Positions 18,223 through 28,210 of a DNA stretch of 64,000 bases are shown in pieces. The stretch spans positions 1 through 64,000 of the forward strand of contig CAIUMD010000015.1 in the NCBI GenBank assembly GCA_903900155.1, written 5' to 3'. Source of the stretch: an uncultured Caulobacterales bacterium. Its GTDB lineage: Bacteria > Pseudomonadota > Alphaproteobacteria > Caulobacterales > Caulobacteraceae. The notes under the pieces are model-generated. The model saw only the letters and a program-made list of their open reading frames with translations, did no database searches and was not told the DNA's origin. Positions within the stretch are counted from its first letter, which is position 1, and each line of letters opens with the position of its first letter. Position numbers and translations under genes: made by a program.

Positions 18223-18567
18223 TCAGCCGGCGATGGCGGCCGCGTCGCGTTCGCCGGTGCGGATGCGCAGGGCCTGTTCCAGGTCCATGACGAAGACCTT
18301 GCCGTCGCCGATCTTGCCGGTGTTGGCCGTGCGCTGCAGGGCCTCGATGACGGGCTCGAGCACGTCGGTCGGCACGGCGATCTCCAGCTTCACCTTGGGC
18401 AGCAGCTTCACCTCGTACTCGGCGCCGCGATAGACCTCGGTCTTGCCCTTCTGCCGGCCATAGCCACGCACCTCGGTGACCGTCAGCCCCGACGCCCCCG
18501 CCTCGGTGACCGCTTCGAGCACCGCGTCCAGGCGGCTCGGCTTAATCACGGCGACGATCATCTTCAT
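18223..18567 (-). CDS. P-II family nitrogen regulatory protein (GlnB/GlnK-like)
   Basis: MKMIVAVIKPSRLDAVLEAVTEAG, T-loop GAEYEVKLLPKVKLE, GDGKVFVMDLEQALRIRTGERD. Confidence 0.95.
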   Translation of the reverse strand: MKMIVAVIKPSRLDAVLEAVTEAGASGLTVTEVRGYGRQKGKTEVYRGAEYEVKLLPKVKLEIAVPTDVLEPVIEALQRTANTGKIGDGKVFVMDLEQALRIRTGERDAAAIAG

Positions 18568-18639
18568 GGCGCGGCTCCCGGGAGCGAACGGTTGTTACGA
18601 CTCCAAGCTAGGCGTCCGAACGCTTCGCTCCAAGTAAGA

Positions 18640-19446
18640 TCAGACTTCACTGGAACTCGATGCCTGATGAACAGGCGCCTTTGCCGCAGAAACAGGGCGC
18701 CCTTCGGTGTGGCGCGCGGGCGTCGGTCCGGCCGGACTGGGCAGCAGGACGCCGGGCGCGAAAACCCTCGCTCTGGCTCGATGCCCCCTCGGCTTGACCG
18801 CAAAGGTCTGCTTGATCGCCTCCATCAGGATCACCCCGGCGAACCGCGGCCACAGGCGCGCGCCCACCTGTTCGAACCCCTCGGCCCAGCCGGACATGGC
18901 CCCGAACGGCGGGACATAGAGGGCGCGGGTCCAGCCGGCCGGCTCCAGGCCCGCCTCGCGGATCAGGCTCTCCAGCTGGCTGCGGCTGTAGGGACGGCCA
19001 TGGCCGAAGGGCGTGGTCTCGGCCCCCGTCCAGACGCCGTCGCGCGACGATGCCGCCACGATCAGCCGCCCCGTGGGGGCCATGACCCGGCCGATCTCGG
19101 CCAGCAGGGCGGCCGGATCGTCGGCCTCCTCCAGGGCGTGGACGGCCAGGACGCGGTCGAACATGGCGTTGGGCAGCGGCAGGGCGGTCTCTTCGACTAG
19201 GCAAGCCTGGTTGCGGCCGCCGCTGGGCCAGACCTCGACGCCCTGCTGGGCGGGCATGGCGGCGACCACACGGCGCGCCCGAGCGCGGGCGGCGTCCAGG
19301 AACGGGGTGGCGTAGCCCACGCCCAGAATGTCGAGATCGCGCGTGTCGCCCCAGGCCTCCTCGACCTTGCGGGTGAGCATGGTCCGCGCCGCGCGCCCCA
19401 GGGGGGCGGCGTAGAAAGCGCGCAGGTCCAGCACGTCGCGGCGCAT
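18640..19446 (-). CDS. Class I SAM-dependent methyltransferase
   Basis: DILGVGYATPFLDAAR, FDRVLAVHALEEADDPAALLAEIGRVMAPTGRLIVAA. Confidence 0.85.
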   Translation of the reverse strand: MRRDVLDLRAFYAAPLGRAARTMLTRKVEEAWGDTRDLDILGVGYATPFLDAARARARRVVAAMPAQQGVEVWPSGGRNQACLVEETALPLPNAMFDRVLAVHALEEADDPAALLAEIGRVMAPTGRLIVAASSRDGVWTGAETTPFGHGRPYSRSQLESLIREAGLEPAGWTRALYVPPFGAMSGWAEGFEQVGARLWPRFAGVILMEAIKQTFAVKPRGHRARARVFAPGVLLPSPAGPTPARHTEGRPVSAAKAPVHQASSSSEV

Positions 19447-19514
19447 TGAGTCTCCCAGGATCCGAGGCCATCCTTGTATTCGCGCCGGCTTCGGCGCGAT
19501 AGAGCAAGCGCGCC

Positions 19515-20264
19515 ATGCCCCTGAACGTTCATCAGTTCCCCTGCCTGTCCGACAACTACGGCTTCCTGATCCGCGACGAGGCGACCGGGAAGGTCGCGAC
19601 GATCGACACGCCGGACGCCGACGCTATCCAGGCCGAGCTCGACAAGCTGGGCTGGACCCTGGACCTGATCCTCAACACCCACTGGCACCCCGACCACGCC
19701 GGCGGCAACGAAGCGCTGAAGAAGGCCACCGGCGCGACCATCGCCGGCCCGGCCGAAGTGACTCGCATCGCGCCGCTGGATCGCGTGCTGCGCGGCGGCG
19801 ATTCGATCCTGCTCGGCGAGACCCGACTCGACGTGATCGACAGCGGCGGCCACACCCTGGGCCACATCGCCTATCACGATGCGAAAGGCGGCGTCGCCTT
19901 CGTGGGCGACACGCTGTTCGCCCTGGGCTGCGGCCGGCTGTTCGAGGGCACGGCCGAGCAGATGTGGGACTCGCTCTCGCGCGTCGCCAGCCTGCCCGAC
20001 GCGACCACCGTCTATTGCGCCCATGAATACACCGCCTCGAACGCACGCTTCGCCCTGTCGGTCGACGACGATCCGGCCCTGAAAGCGCGGGCCGACCAGA
20101 TCTTCGCCGCCCGCGAACGCGGCGAGCCGACGGTGCCGACCACCATCGCGGCCGAGAAGGCCACCAATCCGTTCCTGCGCGCCCCGCTGCTGCGGCCGAA
20201 CGCCGCCTCACCGGCGGAGGCCTTCGCCGAAATCCGCGCCGCCAAGGACAGCTTCAAGGGATGA
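19515..20264 (+). CDS. gloB: Hydroxyacylglutathione hydrolase (glyoxalase II)
   Basis: NTHWHPDHAGGN, SGGHTLGHIAYH, GDTLFALGCGRLFEGTAEQMWDSL, YCAHEYTASNARFA. Confidence 0.95.
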   Translation: MPLNVHQFPCLSDNYGFLIRDEATGKVATIDTPDADAIQAELDKLGWTLDLILNTHWHPDHAGGNEALKKATGATIAGPAEVTRIAPLDRVLRGGDSILLGETRLDVIDSGGHTLGHIAYHDAKGGVAFVGDTLFALGCGRLFEGTAEQMWDSLSRVASLPDATTVYCAHEYTASNARFALSVDDDPALKARADQIFAARERGEPTVPTTIAAEKATNPFLRAPLLRPNAASPAEAFAEIRAAKDSFKG

Positions 20265-20728
20265 GTAACAGCGTGACCGAGAAGGCCATATCCGGCGACC
20301 TGGGCGCCAAGGAAATCATCCGGATGCTGGACCTGGCGCCGCACCCCGAAGGCGGCTGGTACAAGCGGACCTTCGAAGACGAGGCCGGTCCCGACGGCCG
20401 CGCCAAGTCGACCTGCATCTATTTTCTGCTGGAGGCCGAGCAGGTGTCGGTCTGGCATCGGGTCGACGCGGTCGAAACCTGGCACTGGTACGCCGGCGCG
20501 CCGATCTCGATCAGCCTGTCGCCGCCCAATGCCAAGGGCGTCACGGCCTATGTGCTGGGCCCCGACCTGCGGGCGGGCTGCCGCCCCCAGGTGATCGTGC
20601 CCAAGGACTGGTGGCAGACCGCCGTCAGCCTGGGCGCCTGGACCCTGGTCGGCTGCACCGTCGCGCCCGGATTCCGCTTCGAGGGCTTCGAGATGGCCGC
20701 CCCCGACTGGAGCCCGTCGAAGGGGTGA
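20261..20728 (+). CDS. Cupin, DUF985 family
   Basis: LDLAPHPEGGWYKRTFEDE ... WHRVDAVETWHWYAGAPISIS ... VAPGFRFEGFEMA. Confidence 0.88.
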   Translation: MSNSVTEKAISGDLGAKEIIRMLDLAPHPEGGWYKRTFEDEAGPDGRAKSTCIYFLLEAEQVSVWHRVDAVETWHWYAGAPISISLSPPNAKGVTAYVLGPDLRAGCRPQVIVPKDWWQTAVSLGAWTLVGCTVAPGFRFEGFEMAAPDWSPSKG

Positions 20729-20887
20729 GTCCCCCAAAAACGTTCCCCCCAGGCCCGCGTCAACCTGTCGCGGGTCCCCAAACAGGGTCCCCATAGTGGG
20801 TAACTTGGTCGCATGGCGTCGATATCTGAGCCATGCAATCCTTTTCTGGTCGCGTTAATACGTTGGCCTAGGGGAACCAAGTAACAG

Positions 20888-21328
20888 ATGTCCGAAGAGT
20901 ACATGAACGCTCGCGCGGCCACCCGCTACGCGACGGATTACATCCTGCGCTGGGTCGAAATCGCCAATGAGGTGCACGGGTCCGACCTGCTGTACGCCCT
21001 CGTCTTCACCACCCTGTGGGCGGGCAATTGCTCGCACATCCGGGGCGGGGTCTATGCCGAGGTCGACGACATTCCGCCCGATCACGAGCGCCGTCCGCTG
21101 ACCGTGCGCCAGGTCGCCGACTCGCTGGGCCTGCCCTACGAGACCGTGCGTCGCCGCTTCGTCGAGATGCTGGAAAAGGGCATGGCGCAACGCGTCGGCC
21201 GCGAGGGTTTCATCGTCCCGTCCTCGGCCCTCGCCCGTCCCGAAGTCGTGCAGGGCCTGAAGCGTTCGCACGTCAGCCTGACCCGCTTCCTCAAGGAACT
21301 GAAGACGATCGGCGTCGAGGCGGCTTAA
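20888..21328 (+). CDS. HTH domain protein
   Basis: LTVRQVADSLGLPYETVRRRFVEMLEKGMAQRVGREGFIVP helix-turn-helix-like segment. Confidence 0.75.
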   Translation: MSEEYMNARAATRYATDYILRWVEIANEVHGSDLLYALVFTTLWAGNCSHIRGGVYAEVDDIPPDHERRPLTVRQVADSLGLPYETVRRRFVEMLEKGMAQRVGREGFIVPSSALARPEVVQGLKRSHVSLTRFLKELKTIGVEAA

Positions 21329-21337
21329 GGCTCCCTC

Positions 21338-22504
21338 ATGCCGGCCGCCGACCGCGCCCTGCGGGGCCTTGCCTGGCTGATGTTCCTGGTCACGGCCATG
21401 ACGACCAACGTCGTGGGCGTGCTGATCCCGGAAGTCGCCAGGGCCTACGGCCTGAACCTGACAGAGGCCGGCGGCCTGCAGTACGCCACCATGGCCGGCA
21501 TCGCCCTGGCCGGCCTGTTTCTGGGGGGCATGGCCGACCGGCGCGGGCGCCGGGCGACGGTAATCCTGGGCTTGGCTCTCTTCGCCCTGGCCAGCATCCT
21601 GATCGCCTTCAACCGCGCCCTGTCGCCGTTGCTGGTCCTGCTGTTCGCCAGCGGCCTGGCCATCGGCGTGTTCAAGACCGGGGCGATCGCCCTGATCGGC
21701 GACCTGGCCCACACGCCGGCTGAGCACACGCGCGAGATGAACATCGTCGAGGGTTTCTTCGCCCTCGGCGCCGTTGCCGGCCCGCCGATCGTGGCGCGAC
21801 TGCTGGCCGCAGGCCTGCCCTGGACGGCGCTCTACGGCCTGGCCGGCGCCCTGACCCTGGGCCTGCTGCTGCTGGCCCTGGTCGTGCGCTTCCCGCCTGC
21901 CCGACCGACGGCCGAGCAGGCCGGCATGATCGCCACCCTGGCCATCGCTCGTGACCGTCGCGCTGTGGGCTATGGCGCCTGCATTTTCCTCTATGTCGGC
22001 GTCGAGACGGCCGTCTATGTCTGGATGCCCGCCTTGCTGGCGTCCGAGGGCGCCAAGGCCCTGCTGCCGGGCGCCTGGGCGCTGTCGACCTTCTTCGTGC
22101 TGCGCGCCGCGGGGCGCTTTGTCGGCGCCTGGACGCTGGAGCGCTTGGGCTGGGCCCGGACCCTGGCAGCCTGCGGCGTCGCGGTGCTGGCCTGCTTCGC
22201 CAGCGCCCTGGCCGGCGGACGTGAGGCGGCGGCGATGCTGCTGCCGCTTTCGGGCCTCTTCATGTCGGTGCTCTATCCGACCCTGAACTCGCGGGCGATC
22301 AGCGGCTTTCCGGCCGAGCGCCACGGAGCGGCGGCGGGCTTCATCCTGTTCGTGACGTGCCTGTCGGCCGTTCTGTCGCCGCTGGCGATCGGCGCGGTCA
22401 GCGACGCCTTCGGCGGTCCGCGCGCGGGGTTCGGGCTGGCGACCGGCATGGCGCTGGCCCTGGCCGGCGCGCTGGTCTGCAACGCCGCGAAAGACCGCGC
22501 CTAG
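21338..22504 (+). CDS. MFS transporter
   Basis: About 12 hydrophobic segments; GGMADRRGRRATVILGLALFA motif. Confidence 0.88.
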   Translation: MPAADRALRGLAWLMFLVTAMTTNVVGVLIPEVARAYGLNLTEAGGLQYATMAGIALAGLFLGGMADRRGRRATVILGLALFALASILIAFNRALSPLLVLLFASGLAIGVFKTGAIALIGDLAHTPAEHTREMNIVEGFFALGAVAGPPIVARLLAAGLPWTALYGLAGALTLGLLLLALVVRFPPARPTAEQAGMIATLAIARDRRAVGYGACIFLYVGVETAVYVWMPALLASEGAKALLPGAWALSTFFVLRAAGRFVGAWTLERLGWARTLAACGVAVLACFASALAGGREAAAMLLPLSGLFMSVLYPTLNSRAISGFPAERHGAAAGFILFVTCLSAVLSPLAIGAVSDAFGGPRAGFGLATGMALALAGALVCNAAKDRA

Positions 22505-23538
22505 ACGCTGCTGCCGCGCACCACCAACTCGACCGGCGCCAGGGTGGAGCGGGCGTCCTCACCCGCCATGCGGCGGAACAGCAGGTCGACCATCGCCCGC
22601 GCCCCGAACGCCAGGTCCTGGCGCACGGTGGTCAGGGGCGGGTTGCTGTGGCGCGCCAGGACGATGTCGTCGAAGCCGACCACGCCGACATCGCCCGGCA
22701 CGGTCTTGCCGGCCGCGTGCAGCGCGCCGACGGCGGCCAGGGCGATGACGTCCGAGAAGGCGAAGATCCCGTCGAACGGCACGCCCGTCGCCAGGAAGGC
22801 GCTCGCGGCCTCCTGCGCCTCTTCCAAAGTGTAGGGCGTCGAGACCACCAGGGCCGGATCGAACGGCAGGCCGGCCTCGGCCAGGCCCTTCTTGTAACCT
22901 TTGAACCGCTGGGCGGCCTCGGGCGCGTCCACGGCGCCGAAGAAGGCGATGCGCTTGCGGCCATTGGCGGCGAGGTGAGCGACGGCCAGACGACCGCCCT
23001 CGACATTGTCGCTGCCCACTGCGCAGTAGCGCTGGCCCGGCAGTTGGGCGCCCCACACCACCATCGGCTTGTAGTTGTCGGCGACGGCGTTCAGGGCATC
23101 GTGCTGGGTGCTCTGGCCGATCAAAACGAGGCCGTCGGCGCGATGCGACTGGATGATGCGGTCCAGCCAGCCCGTCTCGGTGACGATGACCTTGTTCAGC
23201 AGGACGGAATAGTTGCGGCGGGTGATCTCGTCGGCCAGCCGGCCCAGCATCTCCAGGAAGAACGGGTCTGAGATCAGTTGCCCGGTCTCGTGGGCCAGGG
23301 GGATGACGACGCCGATCGTGTCGGTCTTGCGCAGGCGCAAGCTGCGCGCCGACTGGTTGACGACATAGCCGTGGGTCTGGGCGATCTCGACGATCTGGTC
23401 GCGCAGAGTCTTGGGGATCAGCGGATTGCCGGCCAGGGCGCGGGACACCGTCGAGATCGACACGCCGGCCATGCGAGCGATGTCGGCCATCTTCAGGCGG
23501 CCACGTTCGGGCGCCTCGGCGATATCGGGGCTATCCAT
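22501..23538 (-). CDS. LacI family transcriptional regulator
   Basis: LKMADIARMAGVSISTVSRALAGNPLIPKTLRDQI HTH and periplasmic-binding-like domain. Confidence 0.95.
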   Translation of the reverse strand: MDSPDIAEAPERGRLKMADIARMAGVSISTVSRALAGNPLIPKTLRDQIVEIAQTHGYVVNQSARSLRLRKTDTIGVVIPLAHETGQLISDPFFLEMLGRLADEITRRNYSVLLNKVIVTETGWLDRIIQSHRADGLVLIGQSTQHDALNAVADNYKPMVVWGAQLPGQRYCAVGSDNVEGGRLAVAHLAANGRKRIAFFGAVDAPEAAQRFKGYKKGLAEAGLPFDPALVVSTPYTLEEAQEAASAFLATGVPFDGIFAFSDVIALAAVGALHAAGKTVPGDVGVVGFDDIVLARHSNPPLTTVRQDLAFGARAMVDLLFRRMAGEDARSTLAPVELVVRGSSV

Positions 23539-23771
23539 GGAGAGACAATAGAACCTTGCGTACGCGCGAAAAGCCTCGCTGGCGTCGCATTACGCGCGGT
23601 TGTGCGCGCGCAGCGGCGCCAGGAGGCCGTGAACAGCGAACACTGCTATCCGAGGCCGGTAAACGACGACTGAGCGCTTATGGTTACGCTTGCAAGATTT
23701 GCAAAGCGATACGCTTCTCGCGGGAGTGCGTCCGGACGGCGAACCGCTCACACTTCGCCTGACGCGCTCTG

Positions 23772-24554
23772 TCAACGGTTGAGTACCTTGATGATCCGTT
23801 TGGAGGACGGGCGACCAGCCACACCCTGGTCGGGCGAATAGGTGATGGTCAGCGAACCGTCCTTCAGGCTGGCGGCCGGCTTGTGGCCCTCGGCCAGCAG
23901 GACGCGGGCGATGCGCGAGATCAGCGAGCGGTCGCCCTTGCGCGCCATGCGCTCGAAGGCCTCGGCCACCACGGTGGCGGAATCGGCGGCCAGGACGGAG
24001 GTCTCGGGCCGCACATCCTCGACGGTCGAAAACTCGATGTCGCGCTGGGCCGCGCGGCTGGCGCGGGCGGTGGCGATACGAACGCGCTGGATGAAGACGC
24101 TGAACGACAGGATCGACGGCGGCTGGATCGAGGTGGCCCGGCCCGACAAGGCGGCCGCCGCGCCCATCGGGGCGTCGTCGGTGAACAGGATCATCCCGCC
24201 CAGCTTGGTCACCCGCAGTACGGGCTCGCCCAGGTCGTTGCGATAGATGACGTCGCCGCGCGAGGCGGCTTGCGGCGACAGCACCCAGACCTCGGCGCTG
24301 TTGTCGAACTTCATCAAGGGACGGGGCGCGGCCTGGTCGAAGATGAAGCCGCCGCCGGCTTCCGAGACATAGCGGGCCACGGGCGGAGCTGCGACTCGGC
24401 GGGTCTCGGCCGGACCCTTGTGGCCGAGCAGAGCGTCCCGCAGCGAGTGCGGCAGCTGCTGGGCGTTCGCGGACGCCGCCATGACCATCAGAGCCGCGAT
24501 GGTCAGGGATGCGCGCGCACCCCAATCGCCAAGCTCCGCCTTACGAAATTTCAT
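23772..24554 (-). CDS. Exported conserved hypothetical protein (DUF4908-like)
   Basis: Signal-like N-terminus ending ANAQ; overall sequence consistent with caulobacterial DUF4908 proteins. Confidence 0.65.
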   Translation of the reverse strand: MKFRKAELGDWGARASLTIAALMVMAASANAQQLPHSLRDALLGHKGPAETRRVAAPPVARYVSEAGGGFIFDQAAPRPLMKFDNSAEVWVLSPQAASRGDVIYRNDLGEPVLRVTKLGGMILFTDDAPMGAAAALSGRATSIQPPSILSFSVFIQRVRIATARASRAAQRDIEFSTVEDVRPETSVLAADSATVVAEAFERMARKGDRSLISRIARVLLAEGHKPAASLKDGSLTITYSPDQGVAGRPSSKRIIKVLNR

Positions 24555-24686
24555 GCGATCCGTACTGCCCGCCGACTGGGGCGAATCTTGGACGCGTTAA
24601 CGTCCAAACCCCGAAGCCACGCGCATGAGGCCAAACTGCAACAGCAGGCGTCAAGTCCAGGCTCCGGGGCAGGTCGCCAGGATCTA

Positions 24687-25409
24687 CTAGGCCATGTATT
24701 GGCCGCCGTTCAGGCTCAGCGTCGCGCCGGTCACGAAACCGGCCCGCTCGCCCGCCAGGAACGAGACCATGTCGGCGATCTCCTCGCCCTTGCCCAGGCG
24801 GCCGACCGGGATGCCGGCGACGATCTGGGCCAGCACGTTTTCCGGCACCGCCGCCACCATCTCGGTGTCGATATAGCCGGGGCAGATCACATTGACCGTC
24901 ACGCCCTTCTTGGCGTTCTCCAGGGCCAGGGCCTTGGTGAAGCCGATCAGGCCGGCCTTGGCGGCCGAATAGTTGGTCTGGCCCATCTGGCCCTTCTGGC
25001 CGTTGATCGAACTGATATTGACGATCCGGCCCCAGCCACGATCGCGCATCCCCTCGATCACCGGGCGGGTCATGTTGAAGGCCGAGTCCATGTTGACCCG
25101 GATCACTTCGGACCACTGCTCATAGCTCATCTTGTGCAGCATGCCGTCACGGGTGATGCCGGCGTTGTTGACCAGGATGTCGATCGGACCAAGCTCCGCC
25201 TCGACCTTCTTCACGGCCGCCTGGCAGTCGTCGAAGTGACCGACATTGCCCTTCACGACCATCACGCCCAGCTCCTTGGCGCAGGCGGCGGCCGCTTCTT
25301 CGTTCCCGGAATAGCCCGCCGCCACCTTGTGGCCGTCGGCGATCAGTCGCTCGCAGATCGCCCGACCGATGCCGCGGGTGCCCCCGGTCACGAACGCAAC
25401 TCTCGTCAT
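24687..25409 (-). CDS. phaB: Acetoacetyl-CoA reductase
   Basis: MTRVAFVTGGTRGIGRAIC, GMRDRGWGRIVNISSINGQKGQMGQTNYSAAKAG, C-terminal LSLNGGQYMA. Confidence 0.93.
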   Translation of the reverse strand: MTRVAFVTGGTRGIGRAICERLIADGHKVAAGYSGNEEAAAACAKELGVMVVKGNVGHFDDCQAAVKKVEAELGPIDILVNNAGITRDGMLHKMSYEQWSEVIRVNMDSAFNMTRPVIEGMRDRGWGRIVNISSINGQKGQMGQTNYSAAKAGLIGFTKALALENAKKGVTVNVICPGYIDTEMVAAVPENVLAQIVAGIPVGRLGKGEEIADMVSFLAGERAGFVTGATLSLNGGQYMA

Positions 25410-25507
25410 ATTTGTCTCCCGGATATTTTTATGGTTGCGCCGGTTCGCGCGCTCCCACCCTCGGACGAGAGCGCGCGGCCACGGCTAAGGTTGCGTGACG
25501 GAGTATG

Positions 25508-26794
<1,287 letters not shown>

Positions 26795-26900
26795 TCATGC
26801 CTTCGCGACAGCTCCAAGTCATCAGACCACTGGCGCCATGCCTTTGCATTAGCGATAGTGCGATGCGAAAGAGGATGTAACCTCTGGACTAGGGAACGAA

Positions 26901-27551
26901 ATGTCCGAGAACCCCGAAAAAGGCGAAGCGGCTTCTGGCAGCGAAAAGTCCGCCGCCCAGCGCGTGATCATCAAGAAATACGCCAACCGTCGCCTCTACA
27001 ACACGGCGTCCTCGTCCTACGTGACCCTCGAACACCTGTCCGACATGGTGAAGGAAGGCGTGGACTTCGTCGTCTATGACGCCAAGACCAATGACGACAT
27101 CACCCGTTCGGTCCTGACCCAGATCATCTTTGAAGAGGAAAACCGCGGCGGCGGCCAGAACCTGCTGCCGATCCAGTTCCTCCGCCAGCTGATCGGTTTC
27201 TACGGCAACTCCATGCAGGCCTTCCTGCCGTCGTACCTGGAGATGTCGCTCGAAAGCTTCGCCAAGCAACAGGAGCGCATGCGCGGCCAGTTCGCAGGGC
27301 TGGCGCCCGGCAAGATCCCCGGCATGGGCGTCTATGAGGAACAGATCCGCCAGAACATGGCCCTGTTCGACCGGGCCATGAAGATGTTCTCGCCGTTCGC
27401 CTATGTTCGGCCCGAGGACGCGGGCGCCGCCCCGGCCGAAGCTGCTCCGGCGCCCGCCGCCGCGCCGGCCGGCGATGATTCCCTGGCCGAGCTGAAACGC
27501 CAGATGGAAGCGATGCAGGAGCAGCTCGCCAAGCTGGCCAACAAGTCTTAA
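26901..27551 (+). CDS. phaR: Polyhydroxyalkanoate synthesis repressor
   Basis: VIIKKYANRRLYNTASSSYVTLEHLSDMVKEGVDFVVYDAKTNDDITRSVLTQIIFEEE. Confidence 0.95.
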   Translation: MSENPEKGEAASGSEKSAAQRVIIKKYANRRLYNTASSSYVTLEHLSDMVKEGVDFVVYDAKTNDDITRSVLTQIIFEEENRGGGQNLLPIQFLRQLIGFYGNSMQAFLPSYLEMSLESFAKQQERMRGQFAGLAPGKIPGMGVYEEQIRQNMALFDRAMKMFSPFAYVRPEDAGAAPAEAAPAPAAAPAGDDSLAELKRQMEAMQEQLAKLANKS

Positions 27552-27617
27552 CCTCACACCTTTCTTAACCAAGTCGGTCCAGCCGATCTTAACCGTCTCG
27601 GCTCTACGAATTCGGGT

Positions 27618-27944
27618 ATGAGCGGCCCGATCGATCCCCTTCGACGTCCTGGTCCCGCGCGCCGCGCCCTGCCGGCGCCGCGCGACGACCGACGTCATGA
27701 GGACGAGCAAGAGGCCGTCTTCGTCGTGGAGGAAGACGCCCCCCCACCGCGCCAGGACCCACCGCGTCGCGAAGGCTTCGCCGCCTTTGCCGCCCATGTC
27801 ATGGGCCAATCGGGTCAGAAGCGCGGCCTGCGCGGTGGGCAGGAAGTGCTCGATACGGCCAGATCGACCTATCTCGGGACGGAATATTCCGGCCCGGCCG
27901 ATCGCCGCCCCCAGGCAGGGCTGCTGAAGAAGACCAACATCTAG
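27618..27944 (+). CDS. Hypothetical protein (108 aa)
   Basis: ORF in co-directional context after phaR; compositionally biased, no recognised domain. Confidence 0.5.
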   Translation: MSGPIDPLRRPGPARRALPAPRDDRRHEDEQEAVFVVEEDAPPPRQDPPRREGFAAFAAHVMGQSGQKRGLRGGQEVLDTARSTYLGTEYSGPADRRPQAGLLKKTNI

Positions 27945-27979
27945 CGCCCATACCGGTCCCGAAACAGGAACCGCCGGGC

Positions 27980-27995
27980 TGGCGCGGAACTTGCT
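27980..27995 (+). promoter_or_regulatory. Sigma-54-like promoter
   Basis: TGGCGCGGAACTTGCT matches TGGCnC-N5-TTGCW with exact GG-N10-GC spacing. Confidence 0.4.
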
Positions 27996-28029
27996 TGGAC
28001 GTTGACGATATCAACGCCGCGAGCCCGCC

Positions 28030-28098
28030 ATGCTGTCCGTCGCCATCCGCATCTTCGACGTCGCCGTCGTGGCCCTGATCTTCACGGCCCTGACCTGA
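28030..28098 (+). CDS. Possible hydrophobic microprotein (22 aa)
   Basis: ATG to TGA reading MLSVAIRIFDVAVVALIFTALT, about 25 nt after the expected start point of the sigma-54-like promoter. Confidence 0.3.
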   Translation: MLSVAIRIFDVAVVALIFTALT

Positions 28099-28104
28099 GG
28101 GGCC

Positions 28105-28195
28105 GCCCTCGTCCTTCGACAAGCTCAGGATGAGGGCTACTTTTGACGCCGCTTCAGTAGAAACCTCACCCTGAGCCTGTCGAAGGACGAGGTTT
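28105..28195. repeat. Pair of REP-like palindromic repeats, inverted orientation
   Basis: CCTCGTCCTTCGACAAGCTCAGGATGAGG and CCTCACCCTGAGCCTGTCGAAGGACGAGG; reverse complements apart from 2 positions. Confidence 0.85.
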
Positions 28196-28210
28196 CGGTC
28201 CATCGGCGCT

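Noticed and set aside
17491-19200. 569-aa plus-strand ORF
   Set aside because: Crosses antisense to PLD, P-II and methyltransferase genes; no coherent domain.
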